A stretch of 48,614 nt of DNA from contig JABDED010000016.1 of assembly GCA_013287275.1 (NCBI GenBank), positions 1 through 48,614 of the forward strand. Direction: 5' to 3'. The notes under the pieces were generated by a model. The model had not been told where the DNA came from and searched no databases. It saw only the letters and a program-made list of their open reading frames with translations. The translations under genes were made by a program, and so were the position numbers. Positions 16,126-24,906 of this stretch are shown piece after piece. How positions within the stretch are numbered: the stretch's first letter is position 1; the number at the start of each line of letters is the position of its first letter. The DNA comes from Betaproteobacteria bacterium (GTDB taxonomy: Bacteria; Pseudomonadota; Gammaproteobacteria; Burkholderiales; Burkholderiaceae_D).

Positions 16126-17126
16126 TACTTCCTCGTAGACCATAGTTCGAAAGCCCGCTCCAGGCGCTGCCAGGCTGCCTCATCCGCCGGTAGGCCAAAG
16201 CGCAGGCCGCGCGCCGCATGCCTGAACAGCCGCAACCAGATTCCCTGCTCCGCCATGTGCTGCCACAGTTGTTCCGTCTGTAGTTGCAGGTCGGCATCGG
16301 CGCACCACTGGAACAAATCGGTCCCGGATGAACGGTAACCCTGCCGGCTTAACAGCGAGCGCAACCGGTCACCCTGCTGCCGCAGATAGTTGCGGGTATC
16401 GGCTTGCCATGCCTTGTCATTCAAAGCGGCGCAAGCTATCTGCTGGGCCGGGCCGCTGATTGTCCACGGTCCGAGATGATTTTCCAGCTTGGCCAACAGA
16501 CCCTGCTCAGCCGCGACAAAGCCCAGCCGCAAGCCGGCCAGCCCAAAGAATTTGCCTACGGATCTCAGCACGATCAGGCCCGGCCTGTCGGTCCAGGGCG
16601 TCATGCCGGTTCCCGGCAAGGTGTCCGCAAAGGCCTCGTCCACGACCAGCCAGCCACCCCTGCGCTGCAGTTGCTCGGCCCACAGCAACAGCATTTGAGG
16701 CAATACGCCGGCGCCCGTAGGGTTATTCGGATTGCAGATGACGACCACGTCGGCGGTGGGCACGGCAGCGTTCAATTCCGAATAGGCCAGCTCTGTCACC
16801 TGATGTCCATGCTGGCTCCACTGGTAGGCGTGCTCCGCGTAGGACGGTGCAGAGACTACAACCCTGGATCGCTGCCGCAAACGCGGCAAAGCCTGGATCG
16901 CCGCTTGCGTGCCTGCAACCGCCAGCATTGCCGGGGCAGCATAGAAAGCTTGCGCAGCGCGCAACAGCTCATCGGATTTTTCCGGCAGGCGGTGCCACGC
17001 ATTGTCGGTGATTTGCGGCACCGGATAAAACCTGGGGTTGATGCCGGTGGACAGATCCACCCAATCCTGCAAGGGCCGCCCGTAGTGAGCTATCGCATCC
17101 CTGAGATTGCCGCCGTGCTCAAGCAT
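16125..17126 (-). CDS. cobD: L-threonine-O-3-phosphate decarboxylase (CobD; CobC in other nomenclature)
   Basis: 333 residues, a PLP enzyme of the histidinol-phosphate aminotransferase type. MLEHGGNLRDAIAHYG at the start is typical of this family. CNPNNPTGAG and VVDEAFAD line the cofactor site, and Lys192 in SVGKFFGLAGLRLGF should hold PLP. It makes (R)-1-aminopropan-2-ol phosphate, the linker that CbiB attaches to adenosylcobyric acid. It overlaps cbiB by 8 bases and btuF by 1 base, so it is firmly inside the operon. Confidence 0.92.
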   Translation of the reverse strand: MLEHGGNLRDAIAHYGRPLQDWVDLSTGINPRFYPVPQITDNAWHRLPEKSDELLRAAQAFYAAPAMLAVAGTQAAIQALPRLRQRSRVVVSAPSYAEHAYQWSQHGHQVTELAYSELNAAVPTADVVVICNPNNPTGAGVLPQMLLLWAEQLQRRGGWLVVDEAFADTLPGTGMTPWTDRPGLIVLRSVGKFFGLAGLRLGFVAAEQGLLAKLENHLGPWTISGPAQQIACAALNDKAWQADTRNYLRQQGDRLRSLLSRQGYRSSGTDLFQWCADADLQLQTEQLWQHMAEQGIWLRLFRHAARGLRFGLPADEAAWQRLERAFELWSTRK

Positions 17127-18078
17127 GCGCTCCTCCGCTCAACATCGGCACCAGCCACACTAAAAACAAAATCCCCACCCAAAGCAGTGTAGTGCTGAAC
17201 ACCAGGCGCCATGCCCTGGAAATATCTTTCATCGTTGCCGGTTCGCCTTCTCCCAGCAGCGGCCTTTGCTCTACCGTCCCGTCATAGCTGGCGGCTCCGC
17301 CCAGGGCCAGGTTCAGGGCCCCGGCTCCGGCCGACATTACCGGACCGGCGTTCGGGCTGGGCCATTGCGGCGCCTGCCTGCGCCAGCACTGCCAGGCCAG
17401 CCGGGTATTCCCCAACGCCGCATAAGACAACGCGGTCAATCTGGCCGGTATCCAGTTCAGGCCGTCATCGATGCGGGCGGCGGCGCAGCCGAACTTCAGG
17501 AAACGCGGGCTGCGATAGCCCCACATCGCATCTAGCGTATTCGACAAGCGGTATAGCACGGCACCGGCGCCGCCGGCGACGACAAACCAGAACAGCGCGC
17601 CGAATACTGCGTCGCAGCCGTTTTCCAGCAGGGACTCGACTGCCGCCTTGGACAAATCCTGCTCGCTCGCCTGCACGGTGTCGCGGCTGACGATATGCGA
17701 AGTCAGCCGCCTGGCTTCGTCCAGATTGGCGTTCTGTAAAGCCGCCTGTATCGGCGCGGTATGTTCGCGCAGGCTGCGCAGGCCCAGGCAAAAATACAGC
17801 AGCAAGGCATGCAAGGAGACACCCAGCCAGGCATTGAAACTCATGGCCCAAAATAGCAGTAACTGGATGAGGCCTGCGAGCGGCAAAACGACGATGGCCC
17901 ACGCAAGCAGGCCTGTCATACGTCCTGCTGCGGGATGATTCAATTTTTTCTCTACGGCACCCGCCATCCGGCCGTATCCCACCAGCGGATGCCAGCGCCT
18001 GGCTTCTCCCAGGATGAGGTCGAGCGCGACTGCTGCTATCACGCCGACCACCACCATCGCATAGGCCAGGGCCAGCAT
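17119..18078 (-). CDS. cbiB: Adenosylcobinamide-phosphate synthase (CbiB)
   Basis: 319 residues, an integral inner-membrane protein with several hydrophobic segments (starting MLALAYAMVVVGVIAAVALD and ending with LLWVGILFLVWLVPML). Family signatures include LGEARRWHPLVGYGRM near the N-terminus, ESLLENGCDAVFGALFW in the middle and MWGYRSPRFLKFGCAAARIDD. It joins the aminopropanol phosphate made by CobD to cobyric acid. It starts 1 base after the cobU stop and overlaps cobD. Confidence 0.94.
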   Translation of the reverse strand: MLALAYAMVVVGVIAAVALDLILGEARRWHPLVGYGRMAGAVEKKLNHPAAGRMTGLLAWAIVVLPLAGLIQLLLFWAMSFNAWLGVSLHALLLYFCLGLRSLREHTAPIQAALQNANLDEARRLTSHIVSRDTVQASEQDLSKAAVESLLENGCDAVFGALFWFVVAGGAGAVLYRLSNTLDAMWGYRSPRFLKFGCAAARIDDGLNWIPARLTALSYAALGNTRLAWQCWRRQAPQWPSPNAGPVMSAGAGALNLALGGAASYDGTVEQRPLLGEGEPATMKDISRAWRLVFSTTLLWVGILFLVWLVPMLSGGAHA

Positions 18079-18079
18079 G

Positions 18080-18628
18080 TCAGCCCTTCAATGCCAGCGG
18101 CAGGCCGGCGGCAATCCAGAACACGCGGTCGCAGGCCGCCGCCACTGCCTGGTTCAGGCGCCCGGCTTCATCCACAAACCAGCGCGAGACCGCGCCCTGC
18201 GGCACGATGCCCATGCCGACCTCATTGGAGACCAGGATGATGTCGCCCTGCATATCCAGCAAAACTTGCAGTAATTGTCCGCGTTGCTGCGCGTAGCCGT
18301 CTGGTGGGACGATTTGCCCTACTTCCGGATAGTCGCGCTGCTCAGAAAACAGCAGGTTGGATAGCCAGACAGTCAGGCAATCGACCAGGATCAGGGTATC
18401 CGGTGCCGCATGTTGCCGTATCGCGCCGGCAAGTTCCACCGTCTGCTCTACGGTGATCCAATCGGCGGGACGCTGCTGCCGGTGCAGCGCTATCCTGGCC
18501 TGCATTTCGGCATCGCCTGCCTGTGCGGTTGCGATATACACCACACGCTTGCCGGATTGCACAGCCAGCTTCTCCGCATAGCTGCTCTTGCCGGAACGGG
18601 CGCCGCCAAAGACCAAGGTGCGCGTCAT
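18080..18628 (-). CDS. cobU: Adenosylcobinamide kinase / guanylyltransferase (CobU)
   Basis: 182 residues from the ATG at 18628, which overlaps the cobB stop as ATGA; an open frame further upstream lies over cobB and is not part of the gene. The P-loop GGARSGKSSYAE sits at residues 8-19. His49 in IALHRQQRPADW matches the guanylylated histidine region of Salmonella CobU. VDCLTVWLSNLL and VSNEVGMGIVP are further family marks. It phosphorylates adenosylcobinamide and adds GMP, preparing it for CobS. Confidence 0.94.
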   Translation of the reverse strand: MTRTLVFGGARSGKSSYAEKLAVQSGKRVVYIATAQAGDAEMQARIALHRQQRPADWITVEQTVELAGAIRQHAAPDTLILVDCLTVWLSNLLFSEQRDYPEVGQIVPPDGYAQQRGQLLQVLLDMQGDIILVSNEVGMGIVPQGAVSRWFVDEAGRLNQAVAAACDRVFWIAAGLPLALKG

Positions 18629-19938
18629 GCCGGCCTCGGCAGGAATAATGCCGCAGTTGCCTGCGGGCTGGACGGGAAATAGCTGTGGAAGTAAGACGCG
18701 CTCAGGTTGCCGCTGCGGTAGATCGCCTCTCCCGGCTCGCCGCTGGAATGTTTTTGCGTATGCGTCTCTGCCTGCAATGCGGTCTCGAAACGTGAATAGT
18801 GAAACGCATGTCCGCGCAACACGCCTTGCGGCGTGCTCCACGCTTGCGGTCCCAACGCGGCCAGGCGGCTCTGCATGACTACCGTTCCCGCCAGCAAGCC
18901 CAGCATGGGCCATTCCGATTCCTGCTTATCGACCAGTTTATCCGTCAGCACCATCATGCCGCCGCATTCTGCCAGTATCGGAATTCCAGCCGCGTAGGCG
19001 GCGCACATCGATTGCTGCCAGCGCCCGGCTTGCGTCAGTGCCTGCGCATGCAACTCCGGATAACCGCCGGGAAGGTAAACGGCATCGGCATTTTCCGGCA
19101 CCGCTTCATCTTTTATCGGAGAAAAGAATTCCAGCCTCGCCCCAAGGTCGTGCAGGCATTCCAGATTGGTCGGATACAGGAAAGCAAACGCGGCGTCGCG
19201 CGCGATGGCGATGGTCTTTCCTTGCAGCAGCTTGGGAGTATCCGTGGGCAATGCCGGCGGCAAAGCCAGCTTGGGCAAGCCCTCCCAGGCTGGCATATCC
19301 AGCGCCAGCTGATCCGCCAACTGGTCCAGCATACTGTCCAGCTGCGATACCTCGTCCGGTAATACCAGGCCCAGATGCCGCTCAGGCAGTGCCTGCCGCT
19401 GCCTGGGCAAAGTCGCCAGCAAGGGGATATCGCGCATTGCTTCGGCGATCATCCTGGCGTGCCCGCTGGAAGCGACGCGGTTGGCGACCACACCCGCTAG
19501 TTGCACCGGGCCAAAGTCGCGCAAACCCATCACCACGGCACCAACGGTCTGCGCCATCGCGGACGCATCCACCACGGCCAGTACCGGTACGCCGAAAGCG
19601 CGCGCCAGGTCGGCCGATGAAGGATTGCCGTCATACAGGCCCATCACGCCTTCTATCAATATCACATCCACCTGTTGCGCCGCCTGCGCCAGCATCGCCT
19701 GCGATTGTTCCAGCCCTACCATCCACAGGTCCAGCGATTGCACAGCGTGGCCACAGGCACGCTTCAGCATCATGGGATCGATAAAATCCGGCCCGGTCTT
19801 GAATACCCTGACGGTTTTACCCAGCTTGAGCAGCTTGCGCGCCAATGCCGCCGTGGTCGTGGTCTTGCCCTGGCCCGAGGCTATCGCGGAGACCAGCACT
19901 ATCGTGACGGGGCGGGCATTCTCCATCACCATCACCAT
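18625..19938 (-). CDS. cobB: Cobyrinic acid a,c-diamide synthase (CobB/CbiA)
   Basis: 437 residues. The N-terminal ATP-binding region reads VSAIASGQGKTTTTAALARK and continues RVFKTGPDFIDPMML. The C-terminal glutamine amidotransferase domain has Cys325 in PILAECGGMM. It amidates the a and c carboxylates of cobyrinic acid. Three in-frame ATGs lie close together (19938, 19932, 19926) over the end of cobO; I give the longest, and translation is probably coupled to cobO. Its presence suggests that the host either makes the corrin ring elsewhere in the genome or salvages incomplete corrinoids. Confidence 0.93.
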   Translation of the reverse strand: MVMVMENARPVTIVLVSAIASGQGKTTTTAALARKLLKLGKTVRVFKTGPDFIDPMMLKRACGHAVQSLDLWMVGLEQSQAMLAQAAQQVDVILIEGVMGLYDGNPSSADLARAFGVPVLAVVDASAMAQTVGAVVMGLRDFGPVQLAGVVANRVASSGHARMIAEAMRDIPLLATLPRQRQALPERHLGLVLPDEVSQLDSMLDQLADQLALDMPAWEGLPKLALPPALPTDTPKLLQGKTIAIARDAAFAFLYPTNLECLHDLGARLEFFSPIKDEAVPENADAVYLPGGYPELHAQALTQAGRWQQSMCAAYAAGIPILAECGGMMVLTDKLVDKQESEWPMLGLLAGTVVMQSRLAALGPQAWSTPQGVLRGHAFHYSRFETALQAETHTQKHSSGEPGEAIYRSGNLSASYFHSYFPSSPQATAALFLPRPA

Positions 19939-20540
19939 TCCACGCCGGCCTGCGCGGCGATGCCATCCTTGAACGCGTGTTTCACTACCTGCATCTCGGT
20001 CACGGTGTCGGCGATGTCTATCAGCTCTTGCGGCGCGCCGCGGCCGGTGACGACCGCGTGCTGCATTTCCGGGCGGCCATCCAGGTCGGCGATCACTTGC
20101 TGCACGTCCAGGTAGTGGTATTTCAATGCGATATTCAACTCATCCAGCAGCACCAGGCCTATCGACGGGTCGTTCAAAAAGAGCCTGGCCTGTTCCCATG
20201 CCAGTTGCGCCTTGGCGATGTCGCGCTCCCTGTCCTGGGTTTCCCAGGTGTAGCCCTCGCCCATCGCATGGAAGCTGACTTCTTCGGGGAAGCGGCGCAG
20301 GAACATTTCCTCGCCGGTGGACATTGCCCCCTTGATGAACTGCACCACGCCGACCTTCATGCCGTGTCCCATCGCCCGCATCACCATGCCGAAACCGCTG
20401 GAGCTCTTGCCCTTGCCGTTGCCGGTATTCACCAGCAAGACACCGGTCTGCCGCTGCGCCGCCTGTATCTTTTGATCGACGACTTCCTTCTTGCGCTGCA
20501 TCCGCCGCTGGTGGCGGGTATTGATATTGTCGACGTCCAT
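19932..20540 (-). CDS. cobO: Corrinoid adenosyltransferase (CobO/BtuR)
   Basis: 202 residues. The modified P-loop VNTGNGKGKSSSGFG at about residues 37-51 and the following MRAMGHGMKVGVVQFIKG are diagnostic of the CobA/CobO/BtuR type. Further marks are LVLLDELNIALKYHYLD and VTGRGAPQELID. It transfers the adenosyl group of ATP to cob(I)alamin or cobyrinate diamide. It begins 11 bases after btuD stops and overlaps cobB. Confidence 0.95.
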   Translation of the reverse strand: MDVDNINTRHQRRMQRKKEVVDQKIQAAQRQTGVLLVNTGNGKGKSSSGFGMVMRAMGHGMKVGVVQFIKGAMSTGEEMFLRRFPEEVSFHAMGEGYTWETQDRERDIAKAQLAWEQARLFLNDPSIGLVLLDELNIALKYHYLDVQQVIADLDGRPEMQHAVVTGRGAPQELIDIADTVTEMQVVKHAFKDGIAAQAGVEW

Positions 20541-20550
20541 GCTTACCTTG

Positions 20551-21312
20551 TCAGTTTTGGGGAAGGAATACGGTTTGCGTGCCGTGCCGGAACATCTCTA
20601 TCGGATGCCCCAGGCACAGGCTCAGCCGCTCTGCCGTCATGACCTCTGCCGCCGGGCCTGCCTGCCACTGGCCATCGCTCATGATCAGCAAGGCGTGCGT
20701 GGCGATCCGGTAGGCCATGTTCAGGTCGTGGCTGACCATCACGACGGCCTTTTGCCGCTCATGGCACAGGCGTGCAAACAATTGCATCACGCTGATCTGG
20801 TGCGCCAGGTCCAGCGCATTGGCGGGCTCGTCCAGCAGCATCACGCCCGCGTCCTGTGCCAGCAAGGCGGCAATCGCGACCCGCTGACGCTCACCGCCGG
20901 ACAGGCTGCGCACGTCCCTGTCGGCCAGGTCGGCCACATCCAGTTCTTGCAGGGCCGCGTGCGCCAGCGCAATGTCTTCGCCGGACTCCCAGTAGCGGCT
21001 ATCGTGGTAGGGATGGCGCGCACTCAATACGGTTTCTATCGCCGTATAGGCAAACGCATCCACCCTGCCCTGCGACAGGAAAGAACGCTCACGCGCCAGC
21101 TCTGCCAGCGGCCAGCCGGCGATATCCTTGCCGTGCATCTGCACCTGGCCGGCATCAATAGGACGCAAGCCCGCCAACGTACGCAGCAAGGTGCTCTTGC
21201 CGGCGCCGTTGCGGCCGATCACGCACCAGCACTCGCCGGCCTGCACCTGCCATTCCAGGTCCTTCAGCAGGCAACGCTTGCCTACATAGACATTCAGCTT
21301 CCTGGTCTGCAT
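20551..21312 (-). CDS. btuD: Vitamin B12 ABC transporter ATP-binding protein BtuD
   Basis: 253 residues from the ATG at 21312, which shares one base with the btuC stop (TGATG); an open frame further upstream lies over btuC. It has Walker A GRNGAGKST, the signature LSGGERQRVAIA, Walker B VMLLDEPANALD and the switch His in VMVSHDLNMAYR. It powers corrinoid import through BtuC with BtuF as the binding protein. Confidence 0.94.
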   Translation of the reverse strand: MQTRKLNVYVGKRCLLKDLEWQVQAGECWCVIGRNGAGKSTLLRTLAGLRPIDAGQVQMHGKDIAGWPLAELARERSFLSQGRVDAFAYTAIETVLSARHPYHDSRYWESGEDIALAHAALQELDVADLADRDVRSLSGGERQRVAIAALLAQDAGVMLLDEPANALDLAHQISVMQLFARLCHERQKAVVMVSHDLNMAYRIATHALLIMSDGQWQAGPAAEVMTAERLSLCLGHPIEMFRHGTQTVFLPQN

Positions 21313-22364
21313 CAGCGTCTTCTCAACTGATGCAATTGCAGCAGGAATACCGGCACGCCTATCATCGCGGTAATCACGCCCACCGGCAATTGCTGCGGCG
21401 CCAGCACGCTGCGCGCCAAGGTATCCGCCAGCACCAGGAAGCTGCCGCCGGCCAGACTGGCGGCAGGAATCAGCAGGCGATGGTCCGGGCCCCAGGCAAA
21501 GCGGCAGGCATGCGGCATGATCAGGCCCACAAAACCTATACTGCCGGCGCTGCTGACCGCACTCGCCGTCAGCAAGGCGGAACAAAAAAACATGGCCTGG
21601 CGCAGGCTGCCGACCTTGATCCCCAGCGTACTCGCGTTGTCTGCATGCATCGCGGCGATATTGATTGCGCGCGCCATGCTGATGGAAAATGCCAATACTC
21701 CCACCAAGATGATCCAGGGCAGGTAACGCGGCTGCGTGGTCGATAAATCGCCTATCATCCAGAACACCATGCCGCGCATGCGGCTGTCCGGCGCTATCGA
21801 CAGCATCAGGCTGACCAGCGCGCCGCAGCCGGAGGCGATGATCACCCCGGTCAACAGCAACAAAGGCGCATTTCCCTCGGAACTGCCGCTGCCGCGCAGG
21901 TCACGATAGGCCAGGCCGAACAGCAGCAACGCTACTGCGATGGCGCCGGCGAATGCCGCCAGGTCTACCATCCAGGCAGCGCCGAGAAACAGTATCGTCG
22001 CCAGCGCGCCTACCGAGGCGCCACCGGAGATGCCGAGCACATAGGGCTCAGCCAGCGGATTGCGCAACAGCGCCTGCATCAATACTCCGGTCAATGCCAG
22101 CGTCGCACCGACCACAAAACCGGACAGCGCGCGGCCCAGCCGCAGCTCCAGCAGGGTTGCCGCCAGCGTGGAAGGTTTGCCGTGCAGGATTTCTAGCAGT
22201 GCATTGAATAACTCGCCGCTGCTTAAAGAGATGGAGCCGACCAGGCAGGCAATCACTATGCTGGCGACCGAGAGTACGGCCAGAATGGACAGCACGGACA
22301 CGGCGCGGCCGGATGCCCGGGCTTGCGCGGAAATAGGTACGGCAGTTGCAGAAACAGTAGGCAC
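21312..22364 (-). CDS. btuC: Vitamin B12 ABC transporter permease BtuC (FecCD family)
   Basis: 350 residues with about ten hydrophobic segments. FecCD-family marks include LRLGRALSGFVVGATLALTG, LRNPLAEPYVLGISGGASVG and VGLIMPHACRFAWGPDHR near the C-terminus. It forms the inner-membrane channel of the cobalamin importer. It is the first gene of the compact run after btuB; a 147-base gap with two hairpins (22422-22500) separates it from btuB, so it may have its own promoter or share a processed btuB transcript. Confidence 0.93.
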   Translation of the reverse strand: MPTVSATAVPISAQARASGRAVSVLSILAVLSVASIVIACLVGSISLSSGELFNALLEILHGKPSTLAATLLELRLGRALSGFVVGATLALTGVLMQALLRNPLAEPYVLGISGGASVGALATILFLGAAWMVDLAAFAGAIAVALLLFGLAYRDLRGSGSSEGNAPLLLLTGVIIASGCGALVSLMLSIAPDSRMRGMVFWMIGDLSTTQPRYLPWIILVGVLAFSISMARAINIAAMHADNASTLGIKVGSLRQAMFFCSALLTASAVSSAGSIGFVGLIMPHACRFAWGPDHRLLIPAASLAGGSFLVLADTLARSVLAPQQLPVGVITAMIGVPVFLLQLHQLRRR

Positions 22365-22421
22365 GGCCAGCCCTTGTGAGATGTATTAGTGAATCAATGA
22401 ATATCTGAAGAGCATCTGTAT

Positions 22422-22500
22422 CGCCAGTTCCGGCGCATGCAACGCACAAGCCGGAACGGCGCATCTTTACAGCCAGGCTCGATTGCCAGGCAGTCGAGCC
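22422..22500. terminator. Two hairpins between btuB and btuC
   Basis: The first hairpin (22422-22462) pairs GTTCCGGC with GCCGGAAC and extends through CGCC/GGCG. The second (22476-22500) pairs GGCTCGA with TCGAGCC with further inner pairing. Neither is followed by a clear T run on the minus strand. They may weaken transcription after btuB, protect its 3' end, or set the ratio between receptor and downstream genes. Confidence 0.45.
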
Positions 22501-22511
22501 AAATACCAGAC

Positions 22512-24386
22512 TTATTTAAAACCGTAATTCAGGCCAACGTACAGGTTGGAACCCATGGAATTATAGTTTCTTGCCAGCTGATAGTCCTTGTTCAGCACAT
22601 TGTTCCAGCGGCCGATCACGGACCAGCTTGGCGCAATGTCGTAGGTCGCGTACAGGTTCAGCAAGCTGTAGCCGCCCAGGACTTTCTTGTTGGCAGCATC
22701 GTCAAAGCGCCTGTCCGAGAAGGTCGCTTCCACGCCCACTTTGGCTTTTGCAATAGTGTACTCCGCTGCTACGTTACCATGCTGCTTGGAGCGGCGCACC
22801 AGCTGCAGGCCGGTGGTATCGTCTTTCGGATCCTGGATATCCAGCGAACCGCGCAGGCTGAGGTCGCCGAATTTGGTCGAGCCGCCTATCGTCAGGCCGG
22901 ACAAGGTCGCTTTCGCTACATTGTAGGCACAACCGAAAGGATGTGTCGCCTGCTCCACCGGGCACACGCTGACGTTGACCAGCAGGTCGGTCAGCTTGTT
23001 CTGGTAGTACACGGCGCTCAGCTGCGTATCGCCCAGCTCATAATAGATGCCGACTTCTGCATTCTTGCCTTTTTCCGGTTTGTTCGAGGCAATGCCAAAT
23101 CCAGGGTAGTACAGTTCATTGTAGGTCGGCGCGCGGAAGCTGGTGCCGTAACTGGCGTTGACGCGGAAAGCGTCATTGATGCGGTAGCCGTAGGCGATGC
23201 TGCCGGTCGTGTTGGAGCCATATACCGAACTATCGTCATAACGCACACTGGCGCTGGCCAGGCTGGCACCGCGTTTCAGCACATAGGACGCCGCCCACGA
23301 ATCGGTCGTGCGCTTGCCGTTCAGCGCCGCTGTCGTTGTCGCGACTTTTTCCTGGCGGTTTTCGTACAGCAGTTGCAATACATCCTTGCCGATAGTGATG
23401 TCATTCTGCAGGTTGAATATATCCTGCTCGGTGTTGATCTGGCTCTTGCCGTACGATGCATCGGTGAAAGACTTGTCTTCAGACTGCGCATACTGGGCCT
23501 TCAGGGTCCAGTTGTCGGCCAGCTTGTTTTGGCTGTAGACGGCGATCGTTTCCAGTCTTTGCTCGGTGCGGTCGTCATAAGCCGGGCCGGCGTCGAACTG
23601 CGCTTTCAAGCGGCTTTGCAGCAGGTTCAGGCCCAGCTCCTGGCCTTTGGACCATTCATAGGCCAGGCGACCGCTGACGCTGTCCAGCTTGTAGCCGTCC
23701 TTATCCGGGTTATAGGTGAAGGGGCCTGCGGCGGGCGTGCTGGCGGAAAAGCCGTCTGCTTCTTCATGCGCGGCATTCAGCGCAAAACTGAGATTCTTGT
23801 CGGCCGCGCCGGAGATACCGGCTTCCACCTTGCGCAAGCCATAGCTGCCGGCGCCTATGGACGCGGTTGGCGTAATGGCCGAACCGCCCTTCTTGGTGAA
23901 TACCTGGACTACGCCGCCGATGGCGTCGGCACCGTACAGGCTGCTCAGTGGGCCGTAGACGATTTCTATACGCTCGATCTGCGACAGCGGGATGGTCGAC
24001 CAGGTCGCGCCACCGGTAGTGGACGAGCCTATGCGCACGCCATCCACCAGCACCACGTTTTGCGCATTGCTGGTGCCGCGGATAAATACCGAAGAGGTCG
24101 TGCCGGGGCCGCCATTGCGCGTGACTTCAATGCCGCGCTGCTTTTGCAGCAAGTCTGTCAGCGACGATGCGCCGGACTTGGCGATCTCGTCTGCAGTAAT
24201 AACGACGTTATCTGCCAGCACATCCTTGGCAGCCTGGACTTGGCGGCCAGCGGTCAGTACAACCGCTTCAGCTTCGGCGGCCTCGGCGGCAAAAGTTGAT
24301 GCGGCAGGAAACAGGGAGGCAACAGCCAGGCTGATGGCGAACGGCTTCAGCGCTGAAACAGCGCCGCGGGAAACATTAGAGGTCAT
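22512..24386 (-). CDS. btuB: TonB-dependent cobalamin outer-membrane receptor BtuB
   Basis: 624 residues from the ATG at 24386; the frame stays open upstream to 24461, but that would place non-signal sequence ahead of the signal peptide (MTSNVSRG..AVASLFPAAS..FAAE). The plug domain reads DVLADNVVITADEIAKSG, IEVTRNGGPGTTSSVFIRG, VLVDGVRIG and YGADAIGGVVQVFTKK. The rest has the alternating strand pattern of a 22-strand barrel, ending NLYVGLNYGFK. It carries corrinoids across the outer membrane. The riboswitch directly upstream on the same strand makes cobalamin the ligand with good certainty. Confidence 0.94.
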   Translation of the reverse strand: MTSNVSRGAVSALKPFAISLAVASLFPAASTFAAEAAEAEAVVLTAGRQVQAAKDVLADNVVITADEIAKSGASSLTDLLQKQRGIEVTRNGGPGTTSSVFIRGTSNAQNVVLVDGVRIGSSTTGGATWSTIPLSQIERIEIVYGPLSSLYGADAIGGVVQVFTKKGGSAITPTASIGAGSYGLRKVEAGISGAADKNLSFALNAAHEEADGFSASTPAAGPFTYNPDKDGYKLDSVSGRLAYEWSKGQELGLNLLQSRLKAQFDAGPAYDDRTEQRLETIAVYSQNKLADNWTLKAQYAQSEDKSFTDASYGKSQINTEQDIFNLQNDITIGKDVLQLLYENRQEKVATTTAALNGKRTTDSWAASYVLKRGASLASASVRYDDSSVYGSNTTGSIAYGYRINDAFRVNASYGTSFRAPTYNELYYPGFGIASNKPEKGKNAEVGIYYELGDTQLSAVYYQNKLTDLLVNVSVCPVEQATHPFGCAYNVAKATLSGLTIGGSTKFGDLSLRGSLDIQDPKDDTTGLQLVRRSKQHGNVAAEYTIAKAKVGVEATFSDRRFDDAANKKVLGGYSLLNLYATYDIAPSWSVIGRWNNVLNKDYQLARNYNSMGSNLYVGLNYGFK

Positions 24387-24408
24387 GATAGCTACAATAA
24401 AGGGCAAG

Positions 24409-24430
24409 CAGCCGGCGTCCCCGCAGGCTG
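24409..24430 (-). promoter_or_regulatory. Hairpin just before btuB, possible riboswitch expression platform
   Basis: CAGCC with GGCTG and an inner GCG/CGC pair form a short GC-rich stem 23 bases before the btuB start codon, downstream of the aptamer at 24540-24780. It could mask or expose the translation start or stop transcription. There is no long T run, so translational control seems more likely; this is inference. Confidence 0.4.
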
Positions 24431-24539
24431 GATTGAACAAAAGTGCCGCTATCGGATACATCGCGCATACGGTCTGTCACCGCATTACATTATGCAAAGA
24501 AGGATATTCACGAAACTCCCCGTCCGCGACACTTTCACC

Positions 24540-24780
24540 TATTCTGGCCGGTATCCGGGCTGACAAGCATGGCCCATCCGACCTTCCCATGCAGACTGCA
24601 CAGTGGTATTGGAAGAGGGCTTGCCGGGTAGGCTCCTGGAGAAAAACTTGGGAGGACTAGCGAGGCACTTGTACACCGTTGCGGGGGCAGCACACATTAC
24701 GCAGCATCGCCGATAGCCGGCTGATGGATGCACCGTGTTTCCCGTTTAACCGCAGACATGAACATGTCCGCGAGCACCAA
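24540..24780 (-). promoter_or_regulatory. Cobalamin riboswitch (aptamer) upstream of btuB
   Basis: On the minus strand the conserved blocks follow in the right order: GGGAAACACGGTG (24743-24731), CCCCCGCAACGGT (24687-24675), CCACTG (24606-24601), GGGAAGG (24588-24582), and the B12-box region GTCAGCCCGGATACCGGCC (24564-24546). This is the architecture of the AdoCbl/cobalamin riboswitch class. The aptamer ends about 155 bases before the btuB ATG. It should repress btuB when B12 is plentiful. The 520-base gap 24387-24906 contains nothing else I can support. Confidence 0.93.
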
Positions 24781-24906
24781 AACCCCGCCATTTTATAGGG
24801 TCTTGGGCTTTGTATCAAGGCAAGCCTCCCGAGCTGCGCCGACACGGGCGGCCAAAGATGGGGATATGCCGGGCATTCCGCAATTGAAAATGTCAATTCG
24901 ATAAGA

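Noticed and set aside
22437-24299. 620-codon plus-strand open frame opposite btuB
   Set aside because: Shadow of the btuB codon pattern; no resemblance to any protein.
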